In this document: in pieces, positions 43,665 through 58,399 of the stretch
Numbering within the stretch: the stretch's first letter is position 1
Layout of the letters: each line of letters starts with the position of its first letter
NCBI RefSeq assembly: GCF_020921035.1
Contig: NC_063156.1
Span: 4,836,001 to 4,900,000, forward strand
DNA from: Rhodamnia argentea
Lineage: Eukaryota; Streptophyta; Magnoliopsida; Myrtales; Myrtaceae
Direction of reading: 5' to 3'
Length of the DNA stretch: 64,000 nt
Made by a program: the position numbers and the translations under genes
Notes under the pieces: model-generated
Seen by the model: only the letters and a program-made list of their open reading frames with translations
Databases searched by the model: none
What the model was told of the DNA's origin: nothing

Positions 43665-46600
43665 CTAATTGTTCTCAGGCGATAAAGAAGCTCTAATCCT
43701 CTCAACAGTGCAAGCAATCAAATTGTTAACAGTTGCGACCGATCCGAGAGAAAGCTTAGCAGTCGGGACTGAATCGACCAGAATTTGAAACGCGACAGTC
43801 AAGAGAGATCCGTCGGATGCCACTTCGCCTCCGCTTTGCATGGACGAGCCGCCAGGAAGTATGGAGAACCCCGAGGGAAGGAGAGCCACATAGTCGGGAT
43901 CTCCGCCGTTTAGAACCACATTCATCGCGACGATGTCAACCGGAGCATATACCACGAAGGAGCCTGTTGCATCAGTGCAGCTCTCTTGCAATATCAGCAT
44001 GTTGCTTTGGCTTGAATTTGCGCTCTGGTAAACATTCGCAACAAAGGATTTGTTTAGATTCGGTAACTGAAGAATTTAGCTGCAACATTAGGATAGATAC
44101 AAAGCTCACATTTACTCGCAACAGAGACACACAGTTGCCGGTGTCTCGGCCGTTGGCGATGTGTGCCATTTCTTGAACAATTCCTCCATTTGAGAGAATA
44201 TCCCACTGCACAGTAGCAAAAAGATAAAGAGCATCAAATCAACATTACAAGAGCTTCCATTTCGCTCACTCAACAAATTAATCCTAGCAGCATAACCACC
44301 ACACTCGGAAGGACTTCGGATACTTCACAAAACAAAATCTTTGGTTAAGAAAATGAATGATCAATCATTTATGGCTCTATCATCACCCAATTAAGGTGAA
44401 ATGTAACACGATATATTATATAGGACATACTAGTACTAGTAGAATGCATGTTAGCCCAAAATCATGTCTAAGAAATTTTGGACAACGTTAGCTAATTAAG
44501 GCATCAAATGAATCACGGACCAACAACCTGCATCGCTCTCTCCATTATTCTTGCACCCGAATGAGGAATACAAAGGAGGAACCGACAGCATGGACTTGCA
44601 AAATTCACTCGACATGTATTGAGAGAACAATGTCTAGTTGACTGTACCCTGATAAAATCCTTTTTAAGGTAAAAATCTCGAATTTAACATCCTACTAGAA
44701 GAAATTATAAAAAAAAAAAAAAAAACACAGGAAGCTGTACATATTAATGGCAATGGAGAATACCTGCATAGAATTTATTAGAAATCCATTTAAAGAATTC
44801 AAATTGTGTTTCTTAGTCTGTCAAGTTTACCAACCACACCGGCAGATAATTGTTCCATCAAATGTGATATTGAAGAAAGTAAATTCTTCAGATATCTTTC
44901 CATGCATTCCCGTTCTCATACTAAAAACAACATATGCTGTAGACTTGCTAAGGAAAGAAAATTGCATAATGCATATATAAGCTCATAAAATTTTTCCCTA
45001 CCTCGCTTCGAGAATTCTCATCACGAAGGAAATCGAAGACCTGCTTTGGGGAAACTGGCAGCCAGAAGGAAGTGGCAGCGCATAGAACTATTCCCGGAGG
45101 CCTGCCCGGATCATCCACGCTTTTCCGAGTCATCACACGCACGTCGTCTGCTCCGGTTCCGGATAACGTCGTCCATGTATGAGCTGTAGATGCGCTGACT
45201 CCGGCACAAAAGCTTATTACCATCCTCTCAGCCAGCTTCATCATGCTTTTTCTCCCTTCGGGGCTCGTTATGACTTTGGAAAAAAGCAACAAGTCAAAAG
45301 TTTAAACTCGTTCAACCTCAATGCTTCCGAACTGTTACCGCCAAAAAGCTTTGATAGTGTATATTGCATTGTCTAGACTACAACCTTAGCTAACTCAAAA
45401 GCTGAAATATTTTTGAAACCAACGAAATTAACGGTAAGCATAGCCTTGGTGAAAATCAGTACCCACAGACAAAGCACTAGGTCACTATATAAAGCCCTCA
45501 GATCTTAATTGAACCCGAAACTCATGAGAGATACCGATGAAAAATTTAATAAGGGGAAAATATGGGGATAAACAATAAATGGTACGTATGTTTGCTTAAG
45601 AGGAAACTGAAAAATCCTAGACACAAGTAAGAGAGAAACGGTATTCGAGTATTTGTGAGTGTAGGCCAAACAAAAAGAGATACAGAATATCAATTTGCAA
45701 TCAAATGAAAAAAAAAATATCGGCATCCATAGTCAAACAAAAAATCTCGAAAGAGAGTCGAAATAAAAAACAATACCGCCAACATCTCCGCTAGAAATAT
45801 GAGTTGCCATGGCACTTGCGAGCCGTTCACATTGTCGATCTAAGGTAGCGACCCAGCGTTTGGCCCCGAAGGCATGGCCAGAGCCAACAAGCTGCCTGTA
45901 TAGGTTATGCACTCCTCTATGATCTACTTCCACATGCTCAAGCCATGTGACCTACACCGTGGTTTTATTCACTTACCCTTTCTCCTGGAATAATATAGTT
46001 GATAAGAAAATCATAGCAGAGTAAAAGATTCACTATACCCTAGAGTATCCATTCGGCATTTCTTGAATCAGACATCCCGAAGGCTTCCTACGGCATCGGA
46101 CCGCTGGGTTTGGGCGTAAAGTGTCCAAAGAAACATCAACCACTGCCCAAGTCCCGTCGCTATGCTGCTTGCAGTAGCGGACGAAATGTACTTCCCGAGT
46201 AGGAACGAGTGGCGATGGAACTTGAAATTCAGCCGTCACCTGGGAATTCATGAGATCAGTCAATCAAATAATCGGACACGCTAATGGAGGCTAAGTGCTC
46301 ACTAAATGCCCACAGCTCAACTGTCTTCCTTAATTAAGCATAACCACGCTAATTTTGGGCATTGGTTTGATCTACTTAAGTTTGTTTGAGTGGAAACACA
46401 TATGAGTCATACGAATTGAGTGCACATACATACCACTTGCAAGGCTCCGTTGTAATTCCCTGCCACCCCAGTTGATAGAACTTCCAAAGTCATAGCTCTT
46501 GAGACAATGCTTGAGAAAATAGTGGACCACTGGCTCTGCAATCATATAGCATTAGCAAATGAATGATTGAAAGGTAATTTGAACGACCAATTTTGCTCAG

Positions 46601-48601
46601 TTTAAATGAACTTGGCAACATTGTGGATATCTAGAAGTATCAATGTGGCCAATTAAAGAGGTAAACCCTACCACATCCATGAGAATCTCAACAAGATTGA
46701 TGTGATTCATGATGATGACCCCAGTTTCTCGCGAGGCTTCACGCTTAAATCCCGTGGGGTTTGTTGTGATCCCACGAGCAAATGCACGAATGTACTCGTC
46801 TTCATTTAGCACGCTTGAAGTGCCGTCAAGTCCCATAGTCCACATGGGCTCTCCCACCTGCGCCATTCTGATAAGTTCCTCCATGGCTGCCACCGCCAGC
46901 TCGATTATGATCGGCTTCTCGGCTTCAGTCGGTGCAGTGATTGATCGGAAAAGGTCCCCGCACCCATAAACATCGCCCCCAACACCTGATTGGCCCGAGA
47001 AGCTTCCGAAACCAAGATCAAGTGGGCGAGGAGGGACTGGAGAAGAAAGAGGAGGGTAGTTTCCTATCGGCTTGCCTACATACCTTGCAGCTATTGCCGA
47101 TATCCTATCAATCTGAGACCAAACCAAGAATCAAGATATAGTTAAGTAAAAGGTAATCTTTAGCTGAACATAGTTTTGCGTACTGATATTACAATACTCG
47201 TCAAGTTATCCACTACGCTGCTTGCAAAAACACTACTTCCACAAGCGGTACTGGATTTCGAACGGAGTAACAACAGTCTGACCTCACTTTTTCTCAAGTG
47301 CATAGTCGTCATCAACTCGGACACTGCATTCGGAAGACAAAACTTCTGTCCATCTCTAATAAAAACCTAGAAAATTACTTTACCTCTTCTCTTAGACGGG
47401 CATTTTCCAGCCTCAAGTGATGTTCATCAAAGGACATCTCTCCTATGGCAGTTGGGCCGCCACAGTTGGGACAGGAAGCGCTATTGAGCGCTTCTCGGTA
47501 CCTCATGTTATCTGCCCGGAGCTTCTCATTCTCGGTGCGGAGCTGTGTGTTCTCGTGGCGCTCATGTTGGGTCTGAGAGGAAATCATTAGAGTGAATTCA
47601 GATCTTAGCAAAATATAGGAAAAAGTATAAGATCATATGCCCAGTTGGTAGCCATTGTCGTAGATCCATGCACTTTCCGTAGTCCGAAGGCGGGATTTAT
47701 CTTTCCTTAATTCAGGTTTAGGTTCATCGTATTAGATTCATGGTGGCCATGATCAGCTAGTGCAGGGCCAACGTCAATCTCCCGTAAGTTGTAAGGTCCA
47801 AAGGTTTCCAAAGGCAAAATGCAGCGAACAATTATTCAAGATAACCACGCGAACCTTAAAACTTCTAAGTATCTTTCTTGATTACTCTAACATGCGATAC
47901 GGGAAATGTACATAAGGGCTTTCTAAGGTATATATACTTGTATTCTGGAGACTTCTCATCGATCTCCACCGTTAGATTGGTTGAAGATCAACCGTTGTGA
48001 TTAGAGGTGTTCTTCTATTATTACACGTTGTTACTCTTATAATTTTTAAAATTTTGAGGGGCTCAGTAAGGAGTTCATTTTAAATACCTTCACCTTTTTT
48101 TTTGGGGGTGGTTATGTAATTACCTTCATTTGAGTGCGCTTGTTTTGGAACCAGAACTTGACTTGCAAAGGCTCAAGCCCTAATTGACGCCCCAGTTCCT
48201 TCCTTTGCTTATCATCCGGGTGCGGGAACTCCTTGAAAAATCTAAACCCAAAAATAAAAATAAAAATTGGTGAAGTCATTAAGAAACATGTGAAAAATAA
48301 AAATCATTTTTGAGAGGAGAAAAAAAAAACCACAATTCAGGGGCAAAACTCACGCTTCCATTTCTTGAATCTGGTGCTGGGTGTGACGATGGTAGCGCTT
48401 CTTCTTCCGGCGCTCATCCTGCAGATCGTCGCCGGAGGTGGGCCCCTCGTGGTTGTCGCTGCCGGACTTGTTGCTGTCGAAGTCGTCGTCTCGGAGGCGA
48501 GCGAGCTCACTCTCCGAAGGGTTCCCCGCCATGTCTAGAGGGTGAAGCTGCGGACCGCCGCCGTCGCCATCCATCAAGTTTTGCTGGAACACGTCCATCA
48601 T
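43665..48601 (-). CDS. HDG2: HD-ZIP class IV homeodomain-START transcription factor, HDG2-like
   Basis: Nuclear regulator of epidermal identity; Arabidopsis HDG2, the closest member by memory, promotes stomatal and trichome differentiation. Ten minus-strand coding exons (48354-48601, 48124-48241, 47384-47572, 46672-47112, 46434-46535, 46039-46239, 45777-45951, 45002-45273, 44110-44205, 43665-44024) join cleanly to 733 aa. Order: acidic N-terminus from [10 protein letters not shown]; homeodomain about 65-122 ([27 protein letters not shown]); leucine zipper-loop-zipper with [25 protein letters not shown] domain about 230-470 ([74 protein letters not shown]); C-terminal HD-SAD region ([59 protein letters not shown]). 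HDG2 rather than PDF2/ATML1 is favoured by [34 protein letters not shown] and the short C-terminal linker. The upstream in-frame codons before the first ATG lack another ATG. Noncoding leader exons are possible. Confidence 0.93.
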
Positions 48602-48834
48602 AGAGATCTCCTTTAAAGATTCCCAACCAAACACTTATGGGTTTCGAATCTAAACAAAAAGAAGAAGAAGAAGAAGAAGAGGAGGAAGAGAGACAACGCG
48701 AACACGACCATTCTCAAACGAAAGCAAGGCAAAGAAAAAATCACATCAGTGTCCTAATTAACACCCGAGCGAGTGTGAAGAGAGAATGTTTGGAGAGGTA
48801 ATAGAGGGGGAGCATAATGGCAGCAAGGAGCGAT

Positions 48835-48843
48835 GTATATAAA
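48835..48843 (-). promoter_or_regulatory. Candidate TATA box of the HDG2-like gene
   Basis: On the minus strand TTTATATAC lies about 235 bp before the ATG, in CTCCTTTATATACATCGC, followed by a pyrimidine-rich leader with a (CTT)n tract at about 48660-48685. Position and context fit a core promoter with a roughly 200-nt 5' UTR. Confidence 0.45.
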
Positions 48844-51800
48844 GGAGAAAAAAAAAAGTTGGATATGACTCTGAAAGGCAGGCAAAACGAGAAAAAAAGG
48901 AAAAGCATTAACCATTCATGGGCAAGTTTGATAATGAAAAATTAAGCAACTAAAGCTGCAATGTAATGATATTGCTAAACAAGCATAAAGCCAGGGTTTT
49001 GAATTTTTTACATACCCCCTTTTTTTTATTTTTCATTTAACAAAAAAGAAGAATGGGTCACATGTATTTAGACAGAAAAAAAAAGGAATAGGGTTACATG
49101 TACGAGTGGCGATAGAACTGGAGGAATTCACGCGTTTTTTCCGAAGATCGAGGTGGGGTTTTCTTGAAATAGCAAAAAAATCGAAAGGGAGAAAAGATGG
49201 GAGATCAAACTGAGAAATTTCTGGAAAAAAAAAAAAGAGAGGGCAGGAGACCTTTGACTTCCTGTGACCTGCGAAAGGGTTGATGAACCCAGAATCTAAA
49301 AATCTGTCGGAGAACGAGGTGGAGAGACTGACAAGGGTCGTGAGTTTCAGGACACGAAAAATAACCTTCAACTTGTTAAAAAAAAAAAGGATTAGAATTT
49401 TGCAACGAGAGAGCGTTGATTTATCAGTGAAAACAAAAGGGTGAAATGAAGACCAAAATGGCAGAAGAAGAAAGGAGGAGGAGATGACAGAAATCCCGAC
49501 GACGAGTTTCAAACTTCACGGAGTTTCAAGAAAACCAAAAGCTGACCTGAGCAATCCCGAAACCACCGACGTTTCCGCTGGTGCCGATCATAGGAGGCAT
49601 GTCTCTCGCCGGAATCATGAGCCGGGCAGGCATTCTTCTCAGTGTTCTTCTGGGTTTTCCTTTGTATGAACAGTGGTGATTTTAGGGCTGGGACTTGGTG
49701 AGGATTCTGTTTGGAGGTCTGAGAATGAGTCTAAATATAAGGTCACTGCAAGTTAGAGAGAGAGAGAGCCAGGTAAGTCTTGACTTGGGTCCAGTGTTGC
49801 CGTTGAAAAAAATTAACTAAGATATTGGATTTATTTTTTATTTTTTATTTTTGGGGGCCAGAATCAGTCCATGTCTGTTTTGCTCTTACGTCCCAAGAAC
49901 ACGAGTAAAGTGCAGGGGATAAGGGTTGACAAATTTCTCTCGACCTTGTCCTCTTCTAGACAGAACCGAAAATCAGGAAGAAAAAATGAAAAAGCGAGTA
50001 ACGCCCGCTAATCTCTCGCTCTCTCTCTCTCTTTCTCTTTCTGTGTCGTCTTCTTCAACTACTGAACGTTCCGTTTCGTTTTCGTCTCATTTCATCTTTG
50101 CTCCATCGATGCTCTGCAACAAGGGAGAGAACGCCAAAACTTAAGCAAAGACAGCATATTATGTGAAGGTAAAAATCATGGGTAGTGCGTAGAAATCTCT
50201 GTTAGGCCCGTCTATTCAAGCACAGGGAGATAAAACAGATTACTCCAAAGTTTTGCCACTGACATCTGCATGAGAGATCATTGCCAACAGGAAAATGAAT
50301 GCAAAGTAAAACTTGGAGAAGAACTGCAGGACTTACTCTGCGAAATAACATAGAAACTTAAATATGTAGAAGGATGAAGGGAGATCGTCCTGGGGTTATT
50401 CTGTGTTTTCGTGGAACCCTATTCCAGAACCATTTTCTTGGCGAGCGAGAGAGAGAGAGATGATGAAGAAGATGATGGAGGAAGGAAGCACAGGAGAAGT
50501 GAGGGAGAGGGAGAGAAATGGCAGAGAGGAGTAATTGCAGAGGGCATCGAGAGGGTGCAACAGCATTAAATGGTGGAGGGGGTGGGGTGTCAATGAATTC
50601 AATGTAAGAGAGAGAGAGAGACTTAATTTGATGCTTAATCTGATTTCACAAGTGATTCGTTGTTTCTTTCTCAGCCACACTTCAAGTTTCAAATGTAAAC
50701 TCATACACAGTCCACTATGCTTTCTTGAACATTCCGACATATTCTAAGAAAAATCCAAATGATTGATTAATAGATAGTATCATTCTTACACCAAAGACAA
50801 TGTAAAATGATCTTTATATCATCCATGATTGGATACACGAAATCCGAGTTACGCCTTTCGAGATCGAAAAGAAGTAGAACTAAGTGCGCGAATCACGCCA
50901 GTGGCATATCTATCTATCTATCTTGTAATATGCTCGTGTTGTTCGTGTCCGTGATCGAGACATCGGATTTCACATTACTGCCATGTGTTTTCTTGCGTGT
51001 CTGACAACCGCATCCGATAATCATCGGAAATAACAATTCGTCACTCCTGTGACAAAAAATAGAACTTCAGTTGTTTTTATATGGGAAAAAAATTAGGACA
51101 AGCATAGACATCCCAAATTTCAATAATTCAAATGCTTTCAACATGGAATAACAACACCAACATCCAAAATGAATTCAAACGTTTGCACAACGCTAGGTGT
51201 GCAAACGAGAGTTAGAAGGATCTATCTCCTTCCTCTTTGTGCAAAATCATCAATTTGGATTTCAAACATCATATGGTCCAACCTATTAAATTACTTGTGA
51301 CTTTGCATCGGCGATTCATGTGTAGATTGAAGCGTATCATGTGGGATGCGATTCTAAATCGCTTACTTTTCTTCTAATAGCATGTAATCAATCTTTATTG
51401 GTGTGATCTTGACGAGATAACGATACTAAAATGCATTGAATTGACCTTTTGACTGTTGAATCAACCAAATTATATCAATTTGGTTAATTTGATCTTTTGG
51501 ACACGCCGTTACGTTTGATAGCAAACCAAGCTAATCCTAAGAGATGTGCATTCCGATGGGGTTTGTCTTCTAAAATCTATTTACTTTTGTGATTGGCTAT
51601 GGTCGAACTTCTTCTTTGGGCAGGATATCTAAACATGCTTCATGGGTGTGTTAGCTTTAATTTCCATGATTTCGTTTTCGTGGAATAACATTAGCGATAA
51701 TGTCACAAAAGGGAGTGAAAGGACAAACTTGAAGCATAAAGCAACCATTCCATATACAGATCCATTTATTTGGTAGGAGACTCCAAAAATTGCATGAGAT

Positions 51801-52199
51801 AGTGAGGATGAAGTGTGACGCTATGAAAACGAAACCCTAATTATTTTCCCTTTTTTGGCAAGAATGTCTTCAATGCTATGCACAACTTCCAAAATGGCTT
51901 TCATTCAAATATCGATAGTTTTTGATTGAGGAGCCTAACCATTTTGTCAAGAAACTTAATATTTCTAGAGTGATTATTTTGATGATATCAAGTGATGCAT
52001 ACTCTTGCAAAGAGCGAAACCCATATTTATACGATATTTTCATATATTTACGATATTTGTATAAGCAAATTTCTTCTCTACAACATAAATATGTCGTGAC
52101 GGATGTCGGTGAGTATGGCTTTCCTTAAGGTATTGTGACTACTGGACAATTTTCTAGGTAATTTTTTCATGTACAAAAGTTAAATTAACATTTTTCTTT

Positions 52200-52735
52200 C
52201 GGGTTAATATCACGAAAAATCTTAAATTGGTACACTCGTGATAAATTTATCCCAAATTATTTTTTTGACTACAAAAAATCTTAAACTAGTACACATGTGA
52301 CAAATTTACCCAAACTATTTTTTGTTCACAAAAAATTAAAACTGGTACACTTGTGACAAATTTATCCTAAACTAATTTTTTCACCTTAAAAAATCTCAAA
52401 CTGGTACACATATGGCAAATTTATCCTTCATTAGTTTTCGGTAAATCAGGTTAATACCACAAAAAATCTCAAACTGATACATCTATGATAAACAAATGAT
52501 AAAAACCCCAAAATAGCATACTAGTCAACTGTCACATGTCATCTAATTCAATAATTTAATAGTAAAATTTAAAGAAAAACCAACGAATGGTAAATTTGTC
52601 ATAAATGTACCATTTTGGGGCAAATTTGTTACATATGTACCAGTTTGGGATTTTTTGTGGTGAAAAAATAGTTTATGATATATTTATCACAAATGTATTA
52701 GTTTTGGATTTTTTTTTTCATGGAATTAATCTTTT
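52200..52735. repeat. Inverted array of about 65-nt units
   Basis: The unit 'acaaaaaatctcaaactggtacacatgtgacaaatttatcc' is repeated about four times in the left part and appears in reverse complement ('ggcaaatttgttacatatgtaccagtttgggattttttgtgg') twice on the right. A related single copy is at about 21150-21260. No ORF. Confidence 0.7.
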
Positions 52736-54902
52736 TCTTTTCAAACAGTGATATATCATGCGCACCGAGGTGGTAAGATTAGAGAATTTGTGGAAATGGA
52801 ATCCTTTAACCTGATTCAAGATCTTTCATAAAAGAACATCAAACTCTAGATGTCACGGTCCGTATAGTACAAAATGACGACCAATGATACTTGAAATGAT
52901 CATATTATGTTGTACTGTATTGAGAGAATGGTTATATGTTCTATTTTACACATCTTGGTTGGCAGCATTTACCATGGAAACATTGACAAACCAGGACAAG
53001 AAAACTCACATGCTGAATTGCTCTAGGTCTTTCCAAGAGGAAGCATCCCTTACCCAAAGCCTAATTACATTGTGAAAACAGATGCTTTTCCATTGTCCCA
53101 CAACAAATGAAAAGATATTCAAGAAAACCGAGTCTCACATTAGATAACTAATGTGTGAAACAACGAATAATCTTTATTGCACTCGCAATTCACAAGCTTA
53201 AAATTCTGAATAAAAAGCGGCTTAGCCAATATAGTTAGCTCCCCCTTGACGATATGGTATCGGGCAATGGATGGGGCTTGAACTGCGACTGCGCTGAAAT
53301 CATAGAGGCAGAGTACGTATGACATCACGCCACGAGATGCACGTACATTTGAACTCAACTCAGAAAAACCAACACGGTTCCGATCCTTCCAAACAGTCAC
53401 AACAGATTAATTAAATTTCCTGTCAGGATGGCATCATTCTTCTTCAATTCCCCATTCACTGCCCCACCTGAGACAACTAATCGGAACAAAGGAAGTAAAT
53501 TGTTCTTTGAGGGATGAACTGTTCTTGTTGCATATGATTGGAAATTATAATCAATACCCAAGTAGCACCGATACGACAACACGTCATTTAAAAAAAATAA
53601 AAAAATTCCGACACGTTGAGGCTGGCTAGGTATATTAATTTTGGGGTAACTGGGTATATGATTTAAGTATATATACTTTTGGTAGATTTATATTTTGACC
53701 CCGTATTTATTGAAAATGTTTAGAATTGAGCCCGTGCATGTCGAAATGGCTTGTGGGGATGCTGGATTTGAGTGTTCCTGGTTTGTTCAAAGTGCTGACC
53801 ACGTGTTGGATGTTTGACATCTTTTGATTGCGTGTCGGACGCGTGCCGGTGTCCAACACATGTCCGACACGACACGAAAGTCCCGAGAGAGTATCCGTAC
53901 GTCCTAAATCAATACACAAAAATGTATGAATTTGCAACATCTTTGGTGGGATTTCAATGACATAAAATTTTCTTTTTAAGACAGATAAATTGTGGAGAGA
54001 TTTAAAGTTTTCCTATCCACATGCTTCTTCCTCTTTCTGCAATCTTTTTTGCGCCATCAATGGCTGAAGTAATTAATGGAGGCTGGGCATTGCAATGACC
54101 ATTTAATGCATTCATGCCTTTCTCGTACCACTTGCTCTCTGAATTCTAAATAATCATAGAATTAAATAACTGCATTTGCAAGCAAGCTGCTAGCGTGTCA
54201 GTCTAACATTACTATTAGTTATTTCTGATCATGCAATCTTTTAATTAATGAGTATTTTATACAAAACACTTGGTGATGGTGTATGAATCTAAAGTTGAGA
54301 TTGTATAGTTTCGGCAATACTTGTCAAGGAAACATTTCTCTATTTGCAATATTACTATAGAAAAATTACCAATCCACCATGCATTGCAATGGATTTCACA
54401 CTTCCAATTTAAAAAAAAAAAATACTAGAGAACTTGAAAATCATTTCATTACAATATTTAGTGAAAATATCATTTCACAATTGAACACATATACTATTTG
54501 CGCACAAAACACAGACATTGTAGTCACATAAATTTATGATAAATCTATTTTTAGGTTCTGTCATACTTACCCAAACTTTTTTCCAAGCACCGTTTAAGGA
54601 AAACAACCGTATAAATCCGTCCGTATTCCCGCATCCTATAATTTCAGTCCTTTATACCTAACCAAAAAGGGATATTTCCTTCATTTACGCAATTTTAAAA
54701 AATTAATAACTTAGCAAACACAAAAAAAAAAAAAAGGAGGAGGAGGAGAATTTCTAAGTCAGTCCAAATAAAAATTCATTAAGACTTTTGGTGAATTGAC
54801 ACTTCTCTACCTTCTCTTAAAGTCCCACAAGATTCACTACTTTAATGAGCACAACTCGTTGGTATTTAGGGAAAACATTCTGCATCATTAATAAGCATTT
54901 TT

Positions 54903-54906
<4 letters not shown>

Positions 54907-54935
<29 letters not shown>

Positions 54936-54937
54936 TT
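54907..54937. repeat. (CT)n microsatellite
   Basis: CT run interrupted by one TT. Confidence 0.8.
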
Positions 54938-56999
54938 TCGTGTCTACTTAATGTCAGAATTTGGTGGTTTTCGTGATTCCCAGGTAACCAAAAAGTGTAA
55001 GAGTGGGCATATGTCGTTTGAATGCGACCAATATCTGCATAGAATTTACTCATTCATTTTCGTTTATTTGCAAAGTAATCTACTCCTGCTTCCGGGCGAA
55101 ATTAGCTTGAAAGAGTGTCCCAGCTAAAGTCAATGATTTGACTACGAGATGATAATATAGTACGAGAATCAGTTTTAGAATGAGAAGAGAAATTTTAGGA
55201 AGAGGGGCTTTGATTTCACGGTTATAAAGAACTGCGCGGAGGTTAATAACCGAAAAAATGCGTCTCCTCGAATGTAATCGACAACTCTTAGACGACTGAA
55301 CGATCAAACAAGGACACCCTTTATGCTATAATTGGCATGAGCCGCGTTAAAAGTCTAGAGTATTGCTTGAAAATAGTCCGAATACGTTTTATACGTGGAC
55401 AATCGATTCACTAAAGAAAAACAACCTGCTTTTTTAACGGTTCGAAAAAAAAAAACATATAGAAAGACATAAGTATGCATGTATATTGCACTATAAGTGT
55501 ACTAAAATACAAATACTTTGGTGACAGATAGTGCATGTATTTGAACTTCGTTAGATTCGCGAAAAATGAGTAATTTATAAAATATTTTTTTAAAAATGCT
55601 CACTTGATTACTTAATGAAAATAATATTTATTATTGACATATAATTTATGCCTAAATTTTTGGATAGACGAAAATATTTTTTTTCGATCATTTAAAACAT
55701 TCATTTTTCGCGGACCCTCAGTATATTTTCCGATCGTGGGGGAGTCGTGGCTTAATCTCAGTCCGTCCCCTTTCGGGGAAGCGGCCGAAACGGAAAACTA
55801 CCGTGCGTCCGAGACCAGCGGTTCCTCGGTGGGGCCCAGCTTATGTCAGCCCTCGATGCCGTTCGTGGGGCAACGTCAAGTGGGGCCCGCCCGGGGGTCA
55901 AGTTTGACTCCGGGGGAACTTCAATGGAGGCCCAAAAGCCAAAAAAAAAAAAGAAAAAAAATTGATCATTGATAGGGTCAATGGGGAGAAGAAGAAGGCT
56001 TTGGAAAATCGCGACTTGGGCCAAGTCAGCGGCTCTTAATGTAAGCCGTCCTCGCGCAATTAAAGTTTTTTTCCCCCAATTATTGTATTGCCTTTTCTTT
56101 TTCCCGGTCACAAAATTTTTTTTTTGGCCTTTTTTGTCCGGTTAAATTTAAGTTTACACAGTAAATCTTGAGATCACATGTTAACAATTCGATTTGAGCC
56201 ATGACCGTTCAGCCCACCTGTAAGACTACGAGCCCATCACCCCTAACCCTACCGGCGTGCCAAAAGTCGGGGGAGGTCTCTCCACGTAAGGCAGCAAAAT
56301 GCTTCAAGCACAAGTCGATCATAGGTTTGATCAAGACATGGCTCGAGCCCGCGACCTGATGGAATCCATCACAACGAATTTATACCACCGAGCTGCTCAA
56401 TCGCACACATTTGTGGGAGTCGCCGCCGATTCACTGGATACATCAGGACCCCGTATCGAATACTTGGATTTCCAAAGGATACATGTCACATAATGCGAGT
56501 GAAAACAGTGCACGACTCACATTAAATGGCTTCTTAGCAAGGGTGTTCAAAGTCGCTTTTCGATAAAATTGCTTTAATTAATGAGTCGGCCAGTTATGAT
56601 CCGGTCAAACCCTTTTGCTTTTGTGTGGATTTTCGTGGTGTATCCTAGGAACTTTTTGGCTATCAGCTACGATACTTCCCCAACTACTTGAAAATGCCTT
56701 GTCGAAGGGGTCAATGCGAGACCAATCTAGGGACGCATTTAAGACCGACATGCCGGTTTAATGTGGAAATTGAAGGAACCATTCGTGTTCGACAAAAAAC
56801 CAAAGGACCCATTTGACTTTTCTGTGCCTTTTTTCCCAAGAGTCTAGCGAGGCTTCGAAGCGTTGGATTAATAGGGCTGCTCGATTTCAATGCGCGCAGC
56901 AACCTCGCAGTCTCAATAATATTGACGAGACACTTACTAAAAAGATCATGAATCTATTGTAATTATGTCGATTCAATTCTAAAACTTATTTTTTTGGTC

Positions 57000-57330
57000 A
57001 GTTGAGTCATAAATCTTTTGCATTTGTGCTTATTTAGTCTATCCATTTGATTTTGATCTAATATTATTGACGTGATGCGGCCGGTCTTGACGTGACCATT
57101 TAGCAATAATATATTAATACTTTTTTAAATCAGCGACCGGCCGAAGGAAGAAGGTAGAAAAGAAAAAGAAAGAAAAAAGAAACAAAAGGAAAATATATAA
57201 AATATAAAACATAAAACATAATTGTTCACGTCAATGTCGGCCCGTGCCATCTAACCAATTTCCAGCCGAAATTGGCCGGATGGGCTGAATTGACACAAAT
57301 ACAAAAGGTTCAAGACTCAATCGACACGGT
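57000..57330. repeat. MITE-like inverted-repeat element
   Basis: The left part ('gtcagttgagtcataaatcttttgcatttgtg') is matched in reverse by 'cacaaatacaaaaggttcaagactcaatcgac' on the right. The interior has ggccggtc/gaccggcc words in both orientations. Non-coding; similar in wording to 41848-42398. Confidence 0.55.
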
Positions 57331-58399
57331 TGTAATAGATTTGAGATTTTTTTGGTAATTCTTCCATATATTAACTCGCAATTCTTTTCGCCAGCAAAAA
57401 TTTAGAGCGCACCCAAAAAAACAAAAAAAAAAAGGAAAGTGAAATTGGGAATGTTGTAATGCGATCGGCCCTCCATGTTTGGTGCTTGCCAAGAGGGCAC
57501 TTCTAGGGTTGTACGTGGGAACGAATGAAGGGATTCTTTTGATTATGTGGTGTCCGATGGGACATGCAACGTGGGCAGTTCTTTGTCTTGGCCCCTACGG
57601 TGGTGGAGTGGGGGCGTCGGGTAAGATCCTTAAAACTTTTGAGACCTACCCCAACCGTCCGTTTGCCCAACTAACTTGTCCGAAGCGTAGTTAGGGAACG
57701 AGGAAGCAGGCTCGGCAAGAGTGAACATCTGTCTTGCGTGAGGGACTTGCGGCAAGGATTTTAGAGGCCAAGGAAAGAGCAACGACTTGAGACGAGATTT
57801 GAGAATTTTTCTCCCGCTTCGGGGCTTTCGTTCGCCTCTCCTTCCCAAGGTGTACCTCATAGGCGGTCGCTGCGATGACTGAACTCTTCGACGGCATTGA
57901 TTAAGTCTTCCTTCTTCCTTTTCCACTCATTTAGGGATTCGATCGCAAAGGGCCTTTGCCCTCTCCCCAAAAATTAGATGTGTCAAACTGATTGGTCTGG
58001 TCGGGTCGGGTCATAAATGGTCCGACTCAAATCGATACATATAATTTATTTATGACCAATTTATTACAATGTGAATTCCTTGACACATACCCGATTCGAT
58101 ACATATTGATAAAATACTTCCAGATTTAATCCGATTTATGAAAACTTGTTTCTTACAAATTTTTAAAAATGTTAGATTGCTAAAAGTTATATTGACTCTT
58201 GTTTGTAACTTTGTACATACATGCATACACCTTTCAATTTGAATAACCTCGCTCTGACCCAAAAAAAAAAAAAAATTTGAATAACTTCATAGATTCATGC
58301 AGACAGCCCATATCCAATGCAGAAGGTAGTGCGCTAGCGCTCTAACTGGGCCCTGGCCCGTAACGTGCATCTGTTGCGGATATATTTTAAACGCGGTCC

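Noticed and set aside
50396-50740. 114-codon minus frame rich in Leu-Ser
   Set aside because: Generated by GA/CT tracts upstream of the HDG2-like gene; more likely leader or promoter sequence.
53740-53890. CG-rich words such as gtgtccgacacg resembling an operator
   Set aside because: Short, imperfect palindromes in plant intergenic DNA; no context for a regulatory call.
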